Shown in pieces: positions 9,382-18,155 of a DNA stretch of 64,000 bases. Origin of the DNA: Chersky-806 sp038252255 (GTDB lineage: Bacteria > Actinomycetota > Acidimicrobiia > IMCC26256 > JAENVU01); assembly GCA_038252255.1 (NCBI GenBank), contig JBBSAM010000003.1, positions 1 through 64,000 of the forward strand. The letters are read 5' to 3'. Every line of letters begins with the position of its first letter. The stretch's first letter is position 1. A program made the position numbers and the translations under genes. The notes under the pieces are model-generated. The model did not search any database. It saw only the letters and a program-made list of their open reading frames with translations, and was not told the DNA's origin.

Positions 9382-9426
9382 GATGCCCTGCCGGTGCGCT
9401 CCCTCCAACCTCACCGGTAGGGCATC
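9382..9426. terminator. Bidirectional 15-bp hairpin terminator
   Basis: The left arm is GATGCCCTGCCGGTG (9382-9396), the loop has 15 bases, and the right arm is CACCGGTAGGGCATC (9412-9426). Fourteen Watson-Crick pairs and one G-T pair form. It sits between the convergent small membrane gene (ending 9285) and the LigD-like gene (ending 9445), so it can terminate transcripts from both sides. No T run is present on either side. Confidence 0.65.
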
Positions 9427-9444
9427 GCCGCGCTGGTCCCTCCC

Positions 9445-11022
9445 TCAGGCGAAGGGCGGGAGCACCTGCCGATCGGTCAGGGCGGGCGCCATCGGGTCAC
9501 CGCGCTCGGTCAGGCGATCGAGCACGGTGGCCATCGACCAGCGGTCGGGCCGGAGGTCGGGGTCGTCCAGCTCATCCCATCCGATCGGCACCGAGACGGG
9601 ACCGCCGGGCACCGGGCGCGGGCTGTAGGGAGCGACGAGCGTCTTGTTGATCGCGTTCTGGGTGTAGTCGAGCCGCGCGAGCCCACCGCGTTCGCGCTTC
9701 GTCCACGTCCAGCTCACCAGATCGGGCACCGTGTCGCCGATCGCCCGCGACAGCTGCTCGACCCATGCGCGGGTCTCGTCGAAGCTCGGCCCGGGCCGGA
9801 TCGGCACCCAGATCTGGATGCCGCGCCGGCCGCTCACCTTCGGGTAGCCGCGCACGCCGAGGTGCTCGAGCGCGGTGCGGTGCAGCCGCGCGAGCACGAG
9901 CAGATCGTCCCAATCCGTCTTCGGGCCGGGATCGAGATCGATCAACGCGTACGTCGGCCGGCGAACGTCGTCGATCCGCGACGTCCACGCGTGCAGCTCG
10001 ACCGCCGCGTGATTCGCGAGCCACGCGAGCGCGGGCGGGCTGTCCGCGACGAGATAGTCCTCGCTCTCACCGGCGTCGGCATCGTCGTTGCGCCACCGCG
10101 GGATCCAGTCGGGCGCGTACTTCGGGGCCTGCTTCTGCCAGAAGCCCTTCTGGTCCACGCCGTCGGGAAAGCGGTTCAGGTTCAGCGGGCGGTCCACGAG
10201 GTACGGCAGGAGCACCGGCGCGACGCAGCTGAAGTAACGGATGAGATCGCGCTTCGTGAACGGACCCGTGGCCGGGCCGGCCGGGAACAGCACCTTGTCG
10301 AGGTTGGTGAGGCTGAGCTCGCGGCCGGCGAAGGTCCACCGGCCCTTCCGGGGCAGCTCGTCGAGCGCGGCGAGCTCGTCGGGGGTGGGCCCGTCGAAGG
10401 TCGGCACCGTGGCCGGTACGGGCTCCTCGCCGTGCTCGCGCGTCCAGACATAGTCCGGATCGGCTGCCACCTCGTCGTTCGTCCGGCCGCTGATCACCGA
10501 GCGCGGATGCTCCTCAGGATCCCAGCCGGGGACCGCGTGCTCGTCCTTCTTGTGCAGGACGAGCCACTGCTCCTTGCCCTTGCTCTCCTTCGTGCGGACC
10601 AGCACGAACATGCCGCGCAGCTTCTCGCCGTGCAGCTCCGCGTGGACGTTGCCGTTCGCGACGGCCTCGAGCGCGTCGTCCGCCTCGTGCAGCGTCCAGG
10701 TCCCGTGGTCCCACACGATCACGTCGCCGCTTCCGTACTGGCCGCCCGGGATCACCCCTTCGAAGTCGCGATACTCGATCGGATGATCCTCCACGTGAAT
10801 CGCGAGATGGCGCGCCTTGGGATCGAGGGTGAGACCCTTGGGCACCGCCCAGCTCACGAGCACGCCGTCGATCTCGAGCCGGAAGTCGTAGTGGAGGCGG
10901 CGGGCCCGGTGGCGCTGCACGACGAAGCGGGGTGCCGCACCGGGAGCCGACGGCTGCGGCGTGCCTCTCGGCTCGTTCGTCCTGGCGAAGTCGCGCTTCG
11001 ACTGGTACCGATCGAGGCTCAC
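9445..11022 (-). CDS. LigD-like 3'-phosphoesterase plus polymerase, no ligase domain
   Basis: About 525 residues from a GTG at 11022 (VSLDRYQSKRDF). The first domain (about 10-170) is a LigD 3'-phosphoesterase, with RRLHYDFRLEIDG, AVPKGLTLDP and GVIPGGQYGSGDV. The second (about 230-525) is a LigD-type primase-polymerase, with LTNLDKVLFP, the catalytic YALIDLDPGP segment carrying the Asp-x-Asp pair, and a late RGIQIWVPI segment. In full LigD these act in non-homologous end joining together with an ATP-dependent ligase domain and Ku. Neither a ligase domain nor a ku gene is present here, so the ligase must be supplied elsewhere. The domain order (phosphoesterase before polymerase) also differs from mycobacterial LigD, where polymerase comes first. 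The gene is divergent from the P450 gene. Confidence 0.88.
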   Translation of the reverse strand: MSLDRYQSKRDFARTNEPRGTPQPSAPGAAPRFVVQRHRARRLHYDFRLEIDGVLVSWAVPKGLTLDPKARHLAIHVEDHPIEYRDFEGVIPGGQYGSGDVIVWDHGTWTLHEADDALEAVANGNVHAELHGEKLRGMFVLVRTKESKGKEQWLVLHKKDEHAVPGWDPEEHPRSVISGRTNDEVAADPDYVWTREHGEEPVPATVPTFDGPTPDELAALDELPRKGRWTFAGRELSLTNLDKVLFPAGPATGPFTKRDLIRYFSCVAPVLLPYLVDRPLNLNRFPDGVDQKGFWQKQAPKYAPDWIPRWRNDDADAGESEDYLVADSPPALAWLANHAAVELHAWTSRIDDVRRPTYALIDLDPGPKTDWDDLLVLARLHRTALEHLGVRGYPKVSGRRGIQIWVPIRPGPSFDETRAWVEQLSRAIGDTVPDLVSWTWTKRERGGLARLDYTQNAINKTLVAPYSPRPVPGGPVSVPIGWDELDDPDLRPDRWSMATVLDRLTERGDPMAPALTDRQVLPPFA

Positions 11023-11128
11023 GCTCCCGGTGTACCAGGCGGGCACCACGGCCGTCGTGCCGGACGTCACAGACGCGCGCGACGGGATGGTGCAAGGCTC
11101 TCCGCCAGGTCTACCGGGGAGGGTGCAA

Positions 11129-12367
11129 GTGACCGACACGACAGCCATCGACCCCGAGGCGCTGCTGGGCGAGATCCTGTTGACGCCCGAGGGCAAGGCC
11201 GATCCGTACCCCCGCTACGCGGCGATCCGCGAGCACTCGCCGGCGTTCCGCACCTCCCTGGGCTTCGTCACGTTCGGCCGGTACGCCGACTGCCAGCAGC
11301 TGCTACGTGACCCGCGATTCGGGAAGGGCGAGCCCGGGCCGATCTGGGAGAGCTACGGGCTCACCGAGGAGCAGTACATCGACCGCTTCGAGGACTTCAC
11401 GAAGCGCGTGGACTCGATGCTCGGCATGGACCCGCCCGACCACACCCGGCTCCGGCGGCTCGTCGCGAAGGCATTCACGCCCAAGACCGTCGAGGAGCTG
11501 CGCCCGGACATCGTGCGCCTGACCGATGAGCTGCTGGAACGGTGCAACGGCGAAGTCGACGTCATCGAGGTCCTCGCCCTCGCGCTTCCGATGTCCGTGA
11601 TCGGCCAGATGCTCGGCGTGCCGGTGGACATGCGGGCCGAGCTCCAGCCGCACATCCGCGCCACGGTCGCGACGCTCGAGCTGAACCCGACGCTGGAGCA
11701 GCTCGACGCGGCCGCGATCGCGGCCAAAGAGGTGGCCGACCGCTTCGACGACCTCATCGCCGTTCGGCGCAAGGCCCCCACCGACGACCTCCTCTCCGAG
11801 CTGATCCACGTCGAGGAGCAGGGCGACCAGCTGAGCCACGCCGAGCTCATCTCCACCGTCATGCTGCTGTTCGGCGCGGGCTTCGAGACCACGACGAACC
11901 TCATCGGCAACGGCCTGCTCGCGTTGCTCGATCATCCCGCCGAGCTGCAGCGGCTCCGCGACGATCCCTCGCTCATGCCCACCGCGGTCGAAGAGCTGCT
12001 GCGGTGGGACAGCCCGGTGCAGATCGACGGGCGCAAGGCGTTCGAGACCGTCGAGATGCACGGCATCGAGATCAAGGCCGGCGAAGAGGTCGTCACGCTG
12101 CTCGGCGCCGCGAACCGCGACCCGCGCGCGTTCGACGATCCCGAGCGCTTCGACGTCGGCCGGGTGGGTGTGCAGCCGATGAGCTTCGGTGCCGGGATCC
12201 ACTTCTGCCTGGGTGCGCCGCTCGCCCGCGCGGAGGGACGTGTCGTGTTCGGGCGACTCCTCGACCGGTTCGCGGTCATCGAGCCCGCCTGGGGCGCGAC
12301 GCGACCGCGCTATCGCGACTCGATCGTCCTCCGCGGTCTCGAAACTCTTCCCGTCCGCTTCGCCTGA
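11129..12367 (+). CDS. Cytochrome P450
   Basis: A 412-residue soluble bacterial P450. The oxygen-activating I helix has AGFET (250-254), the K helix ExxR is at Glu289-Arg292, and the haem loop is FGAGIHFCLG (353-362) with Cys360 as the iron ligand. The GTG at 11129 is chosen because GGAGGG lies about seven bases upstream. It would hydroxylate a hydrophobic substrate using a separate ferredoxin and reductase, neither of which is encoded nearby. The upstream neighbour is divergent, and a CCCGGG hairpin follows the stop, so it is probably a single-gene transcript. The substrate cannot be predicted. Confidence 0.95.
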   Translation: MTDTTAIDPEALLGEILLTPEGKADPYPRYAAIREHSPAFRTSLGFVTFGRYADCQQLLRDPRFGKGEPGPIWESYGLTEEQYIDRFEDFTKRVDSMLGMDPPDHTRLRRLVAKAFTPKTVEELRPDIVRLTDELLERCNGEVDVIEVLALALPMSVIGQMLGVPVDMRAELQPHIRATVATLELNPTLEQLDAAAIAAKEVADRFDDLIAVRRKAPTDDLLSELIHVEEQGDQLSHAELISTVMLLFGAGFETTTNLIGNGLLALLDHPAELQRLRDDPSLMPTAVEELLRWDSPVQIDGRKAFETVEMHGIEIKAGEEVVTLLGAANRDPRAFDDPERFDVGRVGVQPMSFGAGIHFCLGAPLARAEGRVVFGRLLDRFAVIEPAWGATRPRYRDSIVLRGLETLPVRFA

Positions 12368-12372
12368 CCCTG

Positions 12373-12390
12373 CCCGGGCGCACTCCCGGG
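12373..12390 (+). terminator. Hairpin after P450 gene
   Basis: CCCGGG, loop CGCACT, CCCGGG begins five bases after the P450 stop codon and gives a 6-base-pair GC stem without a T run. It separates the P450 gene from the following transporter operon. Confidence 0.4.
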
Positions 12391-12423
12391 ACTCGGCGAT
12401 TCACATCGCGACCTTCGACACCT

Positions 12424-12681
12424 ATGCTGCGCGCCGTGCTCGCGATCGTGTCATCGGTCCCCGCGTGGATTGCGGCCGCGGACCCGTCAAAGGCCGGAGA
12501 CCTGGTGGGCAACCTTCCGGTCGTCGTGTACTTGTTGATCCCACTCGCGCTCGCGTTGGCGCTGCTCACCTCGCTCGCGTTGGGGTCGCTCGCCGAGCCC
12601 CGCGCGGCCGGTCGCCGGATCGGTGGCGTGACCCGCGCGCTCCATCGCGACACCACCAGCGCGCGCTCAACGTCCGACTGA
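12424..12681 (+). CDS. Small membrane protein at the head of the transporter operon
   Basis: An 85-residue protein with a hydrophobic N-terminal segment (about residues 1-18), a long central helix (VVYLLIPLALALALLTSLAL) and a charged, Arg-rich tail. It ends 10 bases before the ATG of the ABC-transporter binding protein, whose ribosome site (AGGGAG) overlaps its stop region. It is therefore likely to be the first gene of that operon. No family was recognised. The reading frame could be non-coding, but position, start and hydrophobicity support a real gene. Confidence 0.5.
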   Translation: MLRAVLAIVSSVPAWIAAADPSKAGDLVGNLPVVVYLLIPLALALALLTSLALGSLAEPRAAGRRIGGVTRALHRDTTSARSTSD

Positions 12682-12691
12682 GGGAGTCCCC

Positions 12692-14002
12692 ATGTCGCAG
12701 CGGTTCCGGATCGTCGCAGTGGCAGTCGTCGTCGTGTTGCTCGCCGCCGCGTGCGGGCAGAAGAGCGGCGTCGCCGGGAGCTCTCCGGAGACCGGGAGCG
12801 GCACGGCAACCGGCACGGGCACCGGCACGACGGCCACGACGGGTGGCTCGGGTGCGGCCGGCGCGCACGTGAAGGGTCCGAACGACACCGCCGGGATCAC
12901 CGACAAGGAGATCGTCATCGGGATCCACGCGCCCGTCACCGGCGCATCGCCGATCCCCCAGGTCAGCTTCGACACCGGCAAGGACATCTACTGGCAGTTC
13001 CTCGCCGCGAGCAATCCCAAGGCGCTCGGTGGCCGCAAGGTGCGGGTGGTGTTCCGCGACGACGAGTTCAACCCGAGCACGGCCGTCCGGGTGTGTCGCG
13101 AGATGGTCGAGAAGGACCACGCGTTCATCCTGGTCGGCGGGGGTGGCGCCGACCAGATCACCGCGTGTGCGAAGTACGCGAACCAGAACGGGATCCCGTA
13201 CTTCTCGGCCGGCGTGAACGAGACCGGCCTGACCGACCTCTCGACCTACTACGCGGTCTCGCTGACGTACTCGGAGCAGGTACCGCTCATCATCGACCAG
13301 CTGAAGAAGCTCGGGGTGAAGAAGGTCGCGTCCGTCGTCACCGACACCCCCGACTTCAAGGACGCGCACGAGACCTTCGTCGCCGCGGTCAAGAAGTCGG
13401 GACTCGACCTCGTGGCCGACGACTCGATCAACAAGACCGCGGGCGAGGCTGAGACGCTCGCCGAGGTCGGCAAGCTGAAGCGGGCCGGTGCGCAAGCGGT
13501 CTATCTCCTGAGCGCGCCACTCGTGTACCTCGGCGTCGCCAGCTCGGCCCGCAACCAGAATTACGCGCCGACGTTCATCGGCCCCGGGATCACGAGCGGC
13601 CTCGACGCGGTCACAACGTTCGGCTGCCCGGCGGTCGGGAACGGCCAGTTCTTCTCGCCGTTCCCGGAGCTGAACGTGATCGACCAGCTGGATCCCAACT
13701 ACCTGCCCTCGTACGCGAAGTACGGGAACGGCGAGAAGGCCGACGACATCGGCATCGCGCTCTGGGGCCTGGACAAGACCATTGCGTTGATGTTCGAGGC
13801 GACCGGCAAGAACCTCGGCCGGGCGGCGCTGATGAACACGATCGAAAAGGGCAAGCAGTTCTCGTCCGGTGTGTACCCGCCGGTCGCGTACACGCCGAAG
13901 CAGCACTTCGGCGGCAGCGGCGCGTACCTGCTGAAGGCCGACTGCTCGGCCAAGCAGTACACGAGCACGGCCAAGTACGTCCCTGCCCAGAGCGGAAAGT
14001 AA
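12692..14002 (+). CDS. ABC transporter substrate-binding lipoprotein (branched-chain amino-acid type)
   Basis: A 436-residue protein starting after GGGAG. The signal peptide ends in a lipobox (LLAAAC, Cys21), so the mature protein is a lipid-anchored extracytoplasmic lipoprotein. A Ser/Gly/Thr-rich linker leads to a type I periplasmic-binding fold of the Leu/Ile/Val-binding class, with EIVIGIHAPVTGA at the start of the domain and VFRDDEFNPSTAVRVCREMV as the typical second segment. It would deliver substrate to the LivH/LivM channel encoded just downstream (four-base gap to livH). Many actinobacterial members of this class bind amides, short-chain acids or aromatic compounds rather than amino acids, so the ligand is open. 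Confidence 0.93.
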   Translation: MSQRFRIVAVAVVVVLLAAACGQKSGVAGSSPETGSGTATGTGTGTTATTGGSGAAGAHVKGPNDTAGITDKEIVIGIHAPVTGASPIPQVSFDTGKDIYWQFLAASNPKALGGRKVRVVFRDDEFNPSTAVRVCREMVEKDHAFILVGGGGADQITACAKYANQNGIPYFSAGVNETGLTDLSTYYAVSLTYSEQVPLIIDQLKKLGVKKVASVVTDTPDFKDAHETFVAAVKKSGLDLVADDSINKTAGEAETLAEVGKLKRAGAQAVYLLSAPLVYLGVASSARNQNYAPTFIGPGITSGLDAVTTFGCPAVGNGQFFSPFPELNVIDQLDPNYLPSYAKYGNGEKADDIGIALWGLDKTIALMFEATGKNLGRAALMNTIEKGKQFSSGVYPPVAYTPKQHFGGSGAYLLKADCSAKQYTSTAKYVPAQSGK

Positions 14003-14006
14003 CCAG

Positions 14007-14966
14007 ATGGGCGACTGGGTCCGCGAGCACCGCGGCGTCGGCATCGGCGTCGCGATCCTCCTCGCGTTGGTGGTGGTGCTCCTCGCCACCGGCCAGAAGG
14101 AGTCGCTGGTCATCGGCGTCATCGCGGGAGCGGCGTACGGCCTGCTCGCACTCGGGCTGGTCCTCATCTACAAGTCGAGCGGCGTGTTCAACTTCGCCCA
14201 GGGAGAGTTCGGGACCGTCGCGGTGTACGTCCTCTATCTCCTGCACTTCGACGTGCCGTACGGGGTGGCCGCGTTCGGCGCGCTCGTCGCCGCGATCCTC
14301 ATGGGCGTGCTGGTCGAGCGCCTGGTCGTCCGCCCGCTCTTCGACGCGCCACGCGTGACGCTGCTCGTCGCGACGGCCGGGGTCGCGCTGCTGGCTACCG
14401 CGATCGAGATCTGGTTCGGTGAGGCCACCGCCCGGCCGTTGGACCGGGCGCTGCCGACCCTCAACCGGGTCACCGTGCTCGGCGTGCAGATCTCGGACCA
14501 GCGGCTCCTGCTCCTCGGGGTGCTGGTCGTGCTCGCCGCGCTGCTCGCGCTGTTCTTCCGCAAGACGAACCTCGGCCTGGCCATCCTGGGCGCGAGCCAG
14601 GAACCCACCGCGACCGAGCTGATGGGCATCAGCGTGCGCCGGCTGTCCACGCTCGTGTGGGCGATCGCCGCGCTGCTCGGCGGGATCGCCGGCGTCCTCG
14701 CGATTCCCGAGGGCGGCGGGTTCGCGCCGGGCGCGCTCACCGTCGCGTTCCTGATCCCCGCGTTCACCGCCGCGGTGCTCGGCGGGATGACGAGCCTGCC
14801 CGGCGCGTTCCTCGGCGGGATCATCGTGGGCGTGATCGAAGCGGTGGGGACGAGCGCGCCGATCTTCGACGGCATCCCCGGCACTCCGGGGACGCTGCTC
14901 GTGTTCATCGTGCTGCTGGCCGTGCTGATCGTGCGGCCTCAGGGCCTTCTGGGCGAACGGAGCTGA
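14007..14966 (+). CDS. Branched-chain amino-acid ABC transporter permease, LivH-type
   Basis: A 319-residue integral membrane protein with about eight hydrophobic helices. It has the conserved segment IYKSSGVFNFAQGEFG of LivH permeases near residues 50-66, and later the EAA-like loop LGASQEPTATELMGI. It would form half of the transmembrane channel with LivM. It starts four bases after the binding-protein stop codon and ends two bases before the LivM ATG, so the genes are almost certainly co-transcribed. Confidence 0.93.
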   Translation: MGDWVREHRGVGIGVAILLALVVVLLATGQKESLVIGVIAGAAYGLLALGLVLIYKSSGVFNFAQGEFGTVAVYVLYLLHFDVPYGVAAFGALVAAILMGVLVERLVVRPLFDAPRVTLLVATAGVALLATAIEIWFGEATARPLDRALPTLNRVTVLGVQISDQRLLLLGVLVVLAALLALFFRKTNLGLAILGASQEPTATELMGISVRRLSTLVWAIAALLGGIAGVLAIPEGGGFAPGALTVAFLIPAFTAAVLGGMTSLPGAFLGGIIVGVIEAVGTSAPIFDGIPGTPGTLLVFIVLLAVLIVRPQGLLGERS

Positions 14967-14968
14967 CG

Positions 14969-16099
14969 ATGGCGATCGACGTCCCCCGATCCGAGCCCGC
15001 GTCTCCCGGATCGTCGGTGCCCCCGCGTGACGCGCCGGTGGAGCCGTTCCGCCCCTCAGCACTCGGCTGGGGCGCGCGCGGGATCGTCTGGCTCGCGCTG
15101 GCGTGGCTCGTGCTGGTCTTCCCGCTCGGGCGCCAGGGCTTCGAGGTGCAGCAGTACTCCGAGGCCGTGATCTTCGCGATCATCGGATTGTCGCTCAACG
15201 TGCTGCTCGGCTACGTCGGCCAGATCTCCCTCGGCCACCAGGCGTTCGTCGGCATCGGCGCGTTCACCGCCGCGTACATCGTGACGGAGCAGAACCAGTC
15301 GTTCTGGCTCGGCGTCGCGGTCGCGGTCGCGATCGGGGGGCTCCAGGCACTCATCCTCGGTGGCGCGTCGCTGCGCATCACCGGCCTCTACTTCGCGCTC
15401 GTCACGCTCTCCTACGGATTGGTGGCGGAGAAGAACATCTTCCAGATCCAGGACCTCACCGGCGGCGGGCAGGGACTCGCTGCGCCCCGCCCGGAGTGGT
15501 TCTCCACCGACTGGAGCTACTACTACCTCTGCCTCGCGTTCCTCGCGGTCGTCCTCTGGATCGACTGGCGCATGATGCGGACGAAGTCGGGCCGCGCGCT
15601 GCTCGCGCTCCGCGAGAACCCGCGGGTCGCGGAGACGTTCGGTGTCAACGTCCGGATCTTGACCTTGTTCGCCTTCGTGCTCTCCGGCGCGTTCGCCGGG
15701 CTCGGTGGCGCGCTGCTCGCGTTCAACGACCAGTTCGTCTCGCCGGAGACCTGGAGCTTCAACCTCGCGTTGATCTTCGTGATCATGACCGTCGTCGGCG
15801 GGTTGCGCAGCCGCGCCGGAGTGGTGATCGGCTCGGCGTTCTTCGCGTTGCTCGGGTACCTCCTCGAGCGCTTCTCGTTCCTCCAGGACGCACTCAACGC
15901 GATTCCGGGCGCACCCGACCTGAGCAAGGAGATCGCGCCGCTGGTCATCGGCCCGATCCTCCTCCTGCTCACGCTGACGCTGTTCCCCGGCGGCATCGGC
16001 CAGCAGATCCGCCCGATCCAGGCGTGGCTGCGCGGCAAGCGCTTCAACCGTCACGACCGAGCCCCGTTGGAGGTGCAGATCAGCGATGTCCGTGCTTGA
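14969..16099 (+). CDS. Branched-chain amino-acid ABC transporter permease, LivM-type
   Basis: A 376-residue protein with a hydrophilic N-terminal tail of about 30 residues and then eight to ten membrane helices. The LivM signature LNVLLGYVGQISLGHQAF and the cytoplasmic loop SGRALLALRENPRVAETFGV, which contacts the ATPases, are present. It pairs with the LivH-type permease encoded directly upstream. The last 14 bases overlap the start of the LivG-type gene (16086), a sign of translational coupling. Confidence 0.93.
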   Translation: MAIDVPRSEPASPGSSVPPRDAPVEPFRPSALGWGARGIVWLALAWLVLVFPLGRQGFEVQQYSEAVIFAIIGLSLNVLLGYVGQISLGHQAFVGIGAFTAAYIVTEQNQSFWLGVAVAVAIGGLQALILGGASLRITGLYFALVTLSYGLVAEKNIFQIQDLTGGGQGLAAPRPEWFSTDWSYYYLCLAFLAVVLWIDWRMMRTKSGRALLALRENPRVAETFGVNVRILTLFAFVLSGAFAGLGGALLAFNDQFVSPETWSFNLALIFVIMTVVGGLRSRAGVVIGSAFFALLGYLLERFSFLQDALNAIPGAPDLSKEIAPLVIGPILLLLTLTLFPGGIGQQIRPIQAWLRGKRFNRHDRAPLEVQISDVRA

Positions 16100-16907
16100 G
16101 ACCCGCGGGATCAGCGTCCGCTTCGGGGGCGTGTACGCGAACACCGACGTCAGCATCAAGGTCGGGGAGCTGGAGATCGTCGGCATCATCGGGCCCAACG
16201 GCGCGGGCAAGACCACCGCGTTCAACGTGATCACCGGGTTCTGCAAGCCGGACCGTGGGCGGGTGATCTTCAAGGGGCGCGACGTCACCGGGCTCGCGGT
16301 GCACGAGCGGGCCGCGCTCGGGCTCGGCCGCACGTTCCAGAACGTCGGGCTGGTGAAGGGCTCGAGCGTGCGCGAGAACCTGCTGACATCGCAGTACCTC
16401 GCGGCCGAGTACTCGACCCTCGCCGGGATGCTCGGCGCGCCGCCCACGTTCGCGGCCGAGCGCGTGCTGAACGAGAAGGCCGAGGCGATCGCCGGGATCA
16501 TGGGACTCGGCGACATCCTCGACGAGTACGTCGTCGGACTGCCGTACGGCGTGTTGAAGCGGGTGGAGATCGCCACCGTGCTCGCGACCGACCCGGAGGT
16601 CCTGCTGCTCGACGAGCCCTCGTCGGGAATGGGGCCCGAGGAGGCCCACGAGCTCGGCAACACCTTGCTGCGGCTCCGGCGCGACTTCGGTCTGTCCATC
16701 GCGATGATCGAGCATCACGTCCCGCTCGTCGTGCGCGTGTGCGACTACGTGTACTGCCTGAACTTCGGTCAGCTCCTGGCCGAGGGCCTGCCGGAGGACG
16801 TCCGCAACCACCCGCAGGTCGTCACCGCGTACCTGGGCGAGGACGCCGAAGACCCCGCGCTGCGGGCGGTCGAGAGCACGATCGAGACCCTGCTGGACGC
16901 GGACTGA
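16086..16907 (+). CDS. Branched-chain amino-acid ABC transporter ATPase, LivG-type
   Basis: A 273-residue ABC ATPase. It has Walker A GPNGAGKTT, a Q-loop in GLGRTFQNVGLV and a Walker B with DEPSSGM. The signature region reads LPYGVLKRVEIA in place of the standard LSGGQ, close to the LSYGQQRRLEIA form usual for LivG. It would energise the LivH/LivM channel as a heterodimer with the LivF-type protein. It overlaps livM by 14 bases and lies 28 bases before livF. Confidence 0.92.
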   Translation: MSVLETRGISVRFGGVYANTDVSIKVGELEIVGIIGPNGAGKTTAFNVITGFCKPDRGRVIFKGRDVTGLAVHERAALGLGRTFQNVGLVKGSSVRENLLTSQYLAAEYSTLAGMLGAPPTFAAERVLNEKAEAIAGIMGLGDILDEYVVGLPYGVLKRVEIATVLATDPEVLLLDEPSSGMGPEEAHELGNTLLRLRRDFGLSIAMIEHHVPLVVRVCDYVYCLNFGQLLAEGLPEDVRNHPQVVTAYLGEDAEDPALRAVESTIETLLDAD

Positions 16908-16935
16908 TGGTCACGTACGGAACGGGCCGGACCTG

Positions 16936-17664
16936 ATGGCGCTGCTCGAGGTGCGTGACTTGCGGGTCAGCTACGAGAACCCGGTGCTCCTCGGGGTCAG
17001 CTTCGACGTCGAGGAGGGCGAGACCGCGGTGCTCTTCGGGCTGAACGGCGCGGGGAAGACGACGATGGTGTCGACGATCGCGGGCCTGCTGAAGCCCGAT
17101 GCGGGGACCATCACGTTCGACGGCACGTCGATCGGCGGCCAGCCCCCGTCCAAGCTCGTCCCGACCGGGGTCGCGCTCGTGCCCGAGGGCCGGCGGGTCT
17201 TCCCGTCGCTCAGCGTCGCGAACAACCTGCGCCTCGGAGCGTGGACGCGACGATCGCAACGCCACGTGGTCCAGGAACGGCGCGAGCTCGTGTTCGAGTA
17301 CTTCCCGCGGCTCGCCGAACGCGTCGACCAGCACGCGGGGACGTTGTCGGGCGGCGAGCAGCAGATGCTCGCGATCGGTCGGGCGCTGATGTCGAAGCCG
17401 CGGCTGCTGCTGATCGACGAGGCGTCGCTCGGCTTGAGCCCTGCGCTCGCCAAGACGGTGTTCCAGGTCGTGAAGCGGATCAACGAGGACGGCGTGACGG
17501 TGATCATCGTGGAGCAGAACGTCGGTGTTCTGCCGTACGCGGACCGCGTGCTGATCATGGAGAAGGGCACGTTGATCTTCAGCGGCGTCGGCGACGAGAT
17601 CCAGAGTGCCGACCTGCGCGAGAGCTACCTGGGCAAGGCGGAATCCGAGGAGGAGACAGCATGA
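16936..17664 (+). CDS. Branched-chain amino-acid ABC transporter ATPase, LivF-type
   Basis: A 242-residue ABC ATPase with Walker A GLNGAGKTT, signature LSGGEQQMLAIGRALM and Walker B LLLIDEASLGLSP. It is the usual second ATPase of the Liv-type transporter. Its stop codon overlaps the start of the next gene in an ATGA arrangement (17661-17664), so the downstream membrane protein is translationally coupled to the transporter. Confidence 0.93.
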   Translation: MALLEVRDLRVSYENPVLLGVSFDVEEGETAVLFGLNGAGKTTMVSTIAGLLKPDAGTITFDGTSIGGQPPSKLVPTGVALVPEGRRVFPSLSVANNLRLGAWTRRSQRHVVQERRELVFEYFPRLAERVDQHAGTLSGGEQQMLAIGRALMSKPRLLLIDEASLGLSPALAKTVFQVVKRINEDGVTVIIVEQNVGVLPYADRVLIMEKGTLIFSGVGDEIQSADLRESYLGKAESEEETA

Positions 17665-18116
17665 AGTTCCGGTGGGACAAGCTCGGGGGGCAGCTCGGGA
17701 TCCTGTACTGCGTGGTCGGGCTGTTCCTGATCTTCCTCGGTTGGAACGGCGCCGCGAGCTACGACCGGGTGCAGGCCCAGGTCCCGTACGTGATCTCGGG
17801 CGGCCTCGCGGGGCTGGCACTCGTCGTCATCGGCGCCGCGATGCTCATCAGCTACGGGCACCGCAACGACCGGGCCGCGCTCCAGGCCACGATCGAAGAG
17901 CTGCGTGACACGCTCGCGCACGGCACCGCGCTCCCGGCCGACCCGGTGGCGACCGGGCCCGTCACCGCGGCGGGTGGAGCCGGCGTGCTCGCGGGTGCGG
18001 ACACGTTTCACCGGCCGGACTGCAAGCTCGTCGCGGGCCAGTCCGGGTTGAGCGCGATGAGCGCCGACGCCGCCCGCGAGCGCGGTCTCGAACCCTGCCG
18101 CATCTGCAACCCCTGA
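17661..18116 (+). CDS. Two-helix membrane protein with C-terminal Cys-rich motif, coupled to the Liv operon
   Basis: A 151-residue protein. Two membrane helices (about 11-30 and 42-64) are followed by a short coiled-coil-like stretch and a C-terminal segment FHRPDCKLV ... LEPCRICNP. That pattern (a Cys followed much later by CxxC) resembles the small metal-binding Ada-type modules found at the ends of many actinobacterial membrane proteins. The ATGA overlap with livF shows it is the last gene of the operon. A role in transporter assembly or redox sensing is possible but not shown. Confidence 0.75.
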   Translation: MKFRWDKLGGQLGILYCVVGLFLIFLGWNGAASYDRVQAQVPYVISGGLAGLALVVIGAAMLISYGHRNDRAALQATIEELRDTLAHGTALPADPVATGPVTAAGGAGVLAGADTFHRPDCKLVAGQSGLSAMSADAARERGLEPCRICNP

Positions 18117-18155
18117 CCCTCCCGACCACCAGTCCCCTCGACAGGAGTCGGTGGC

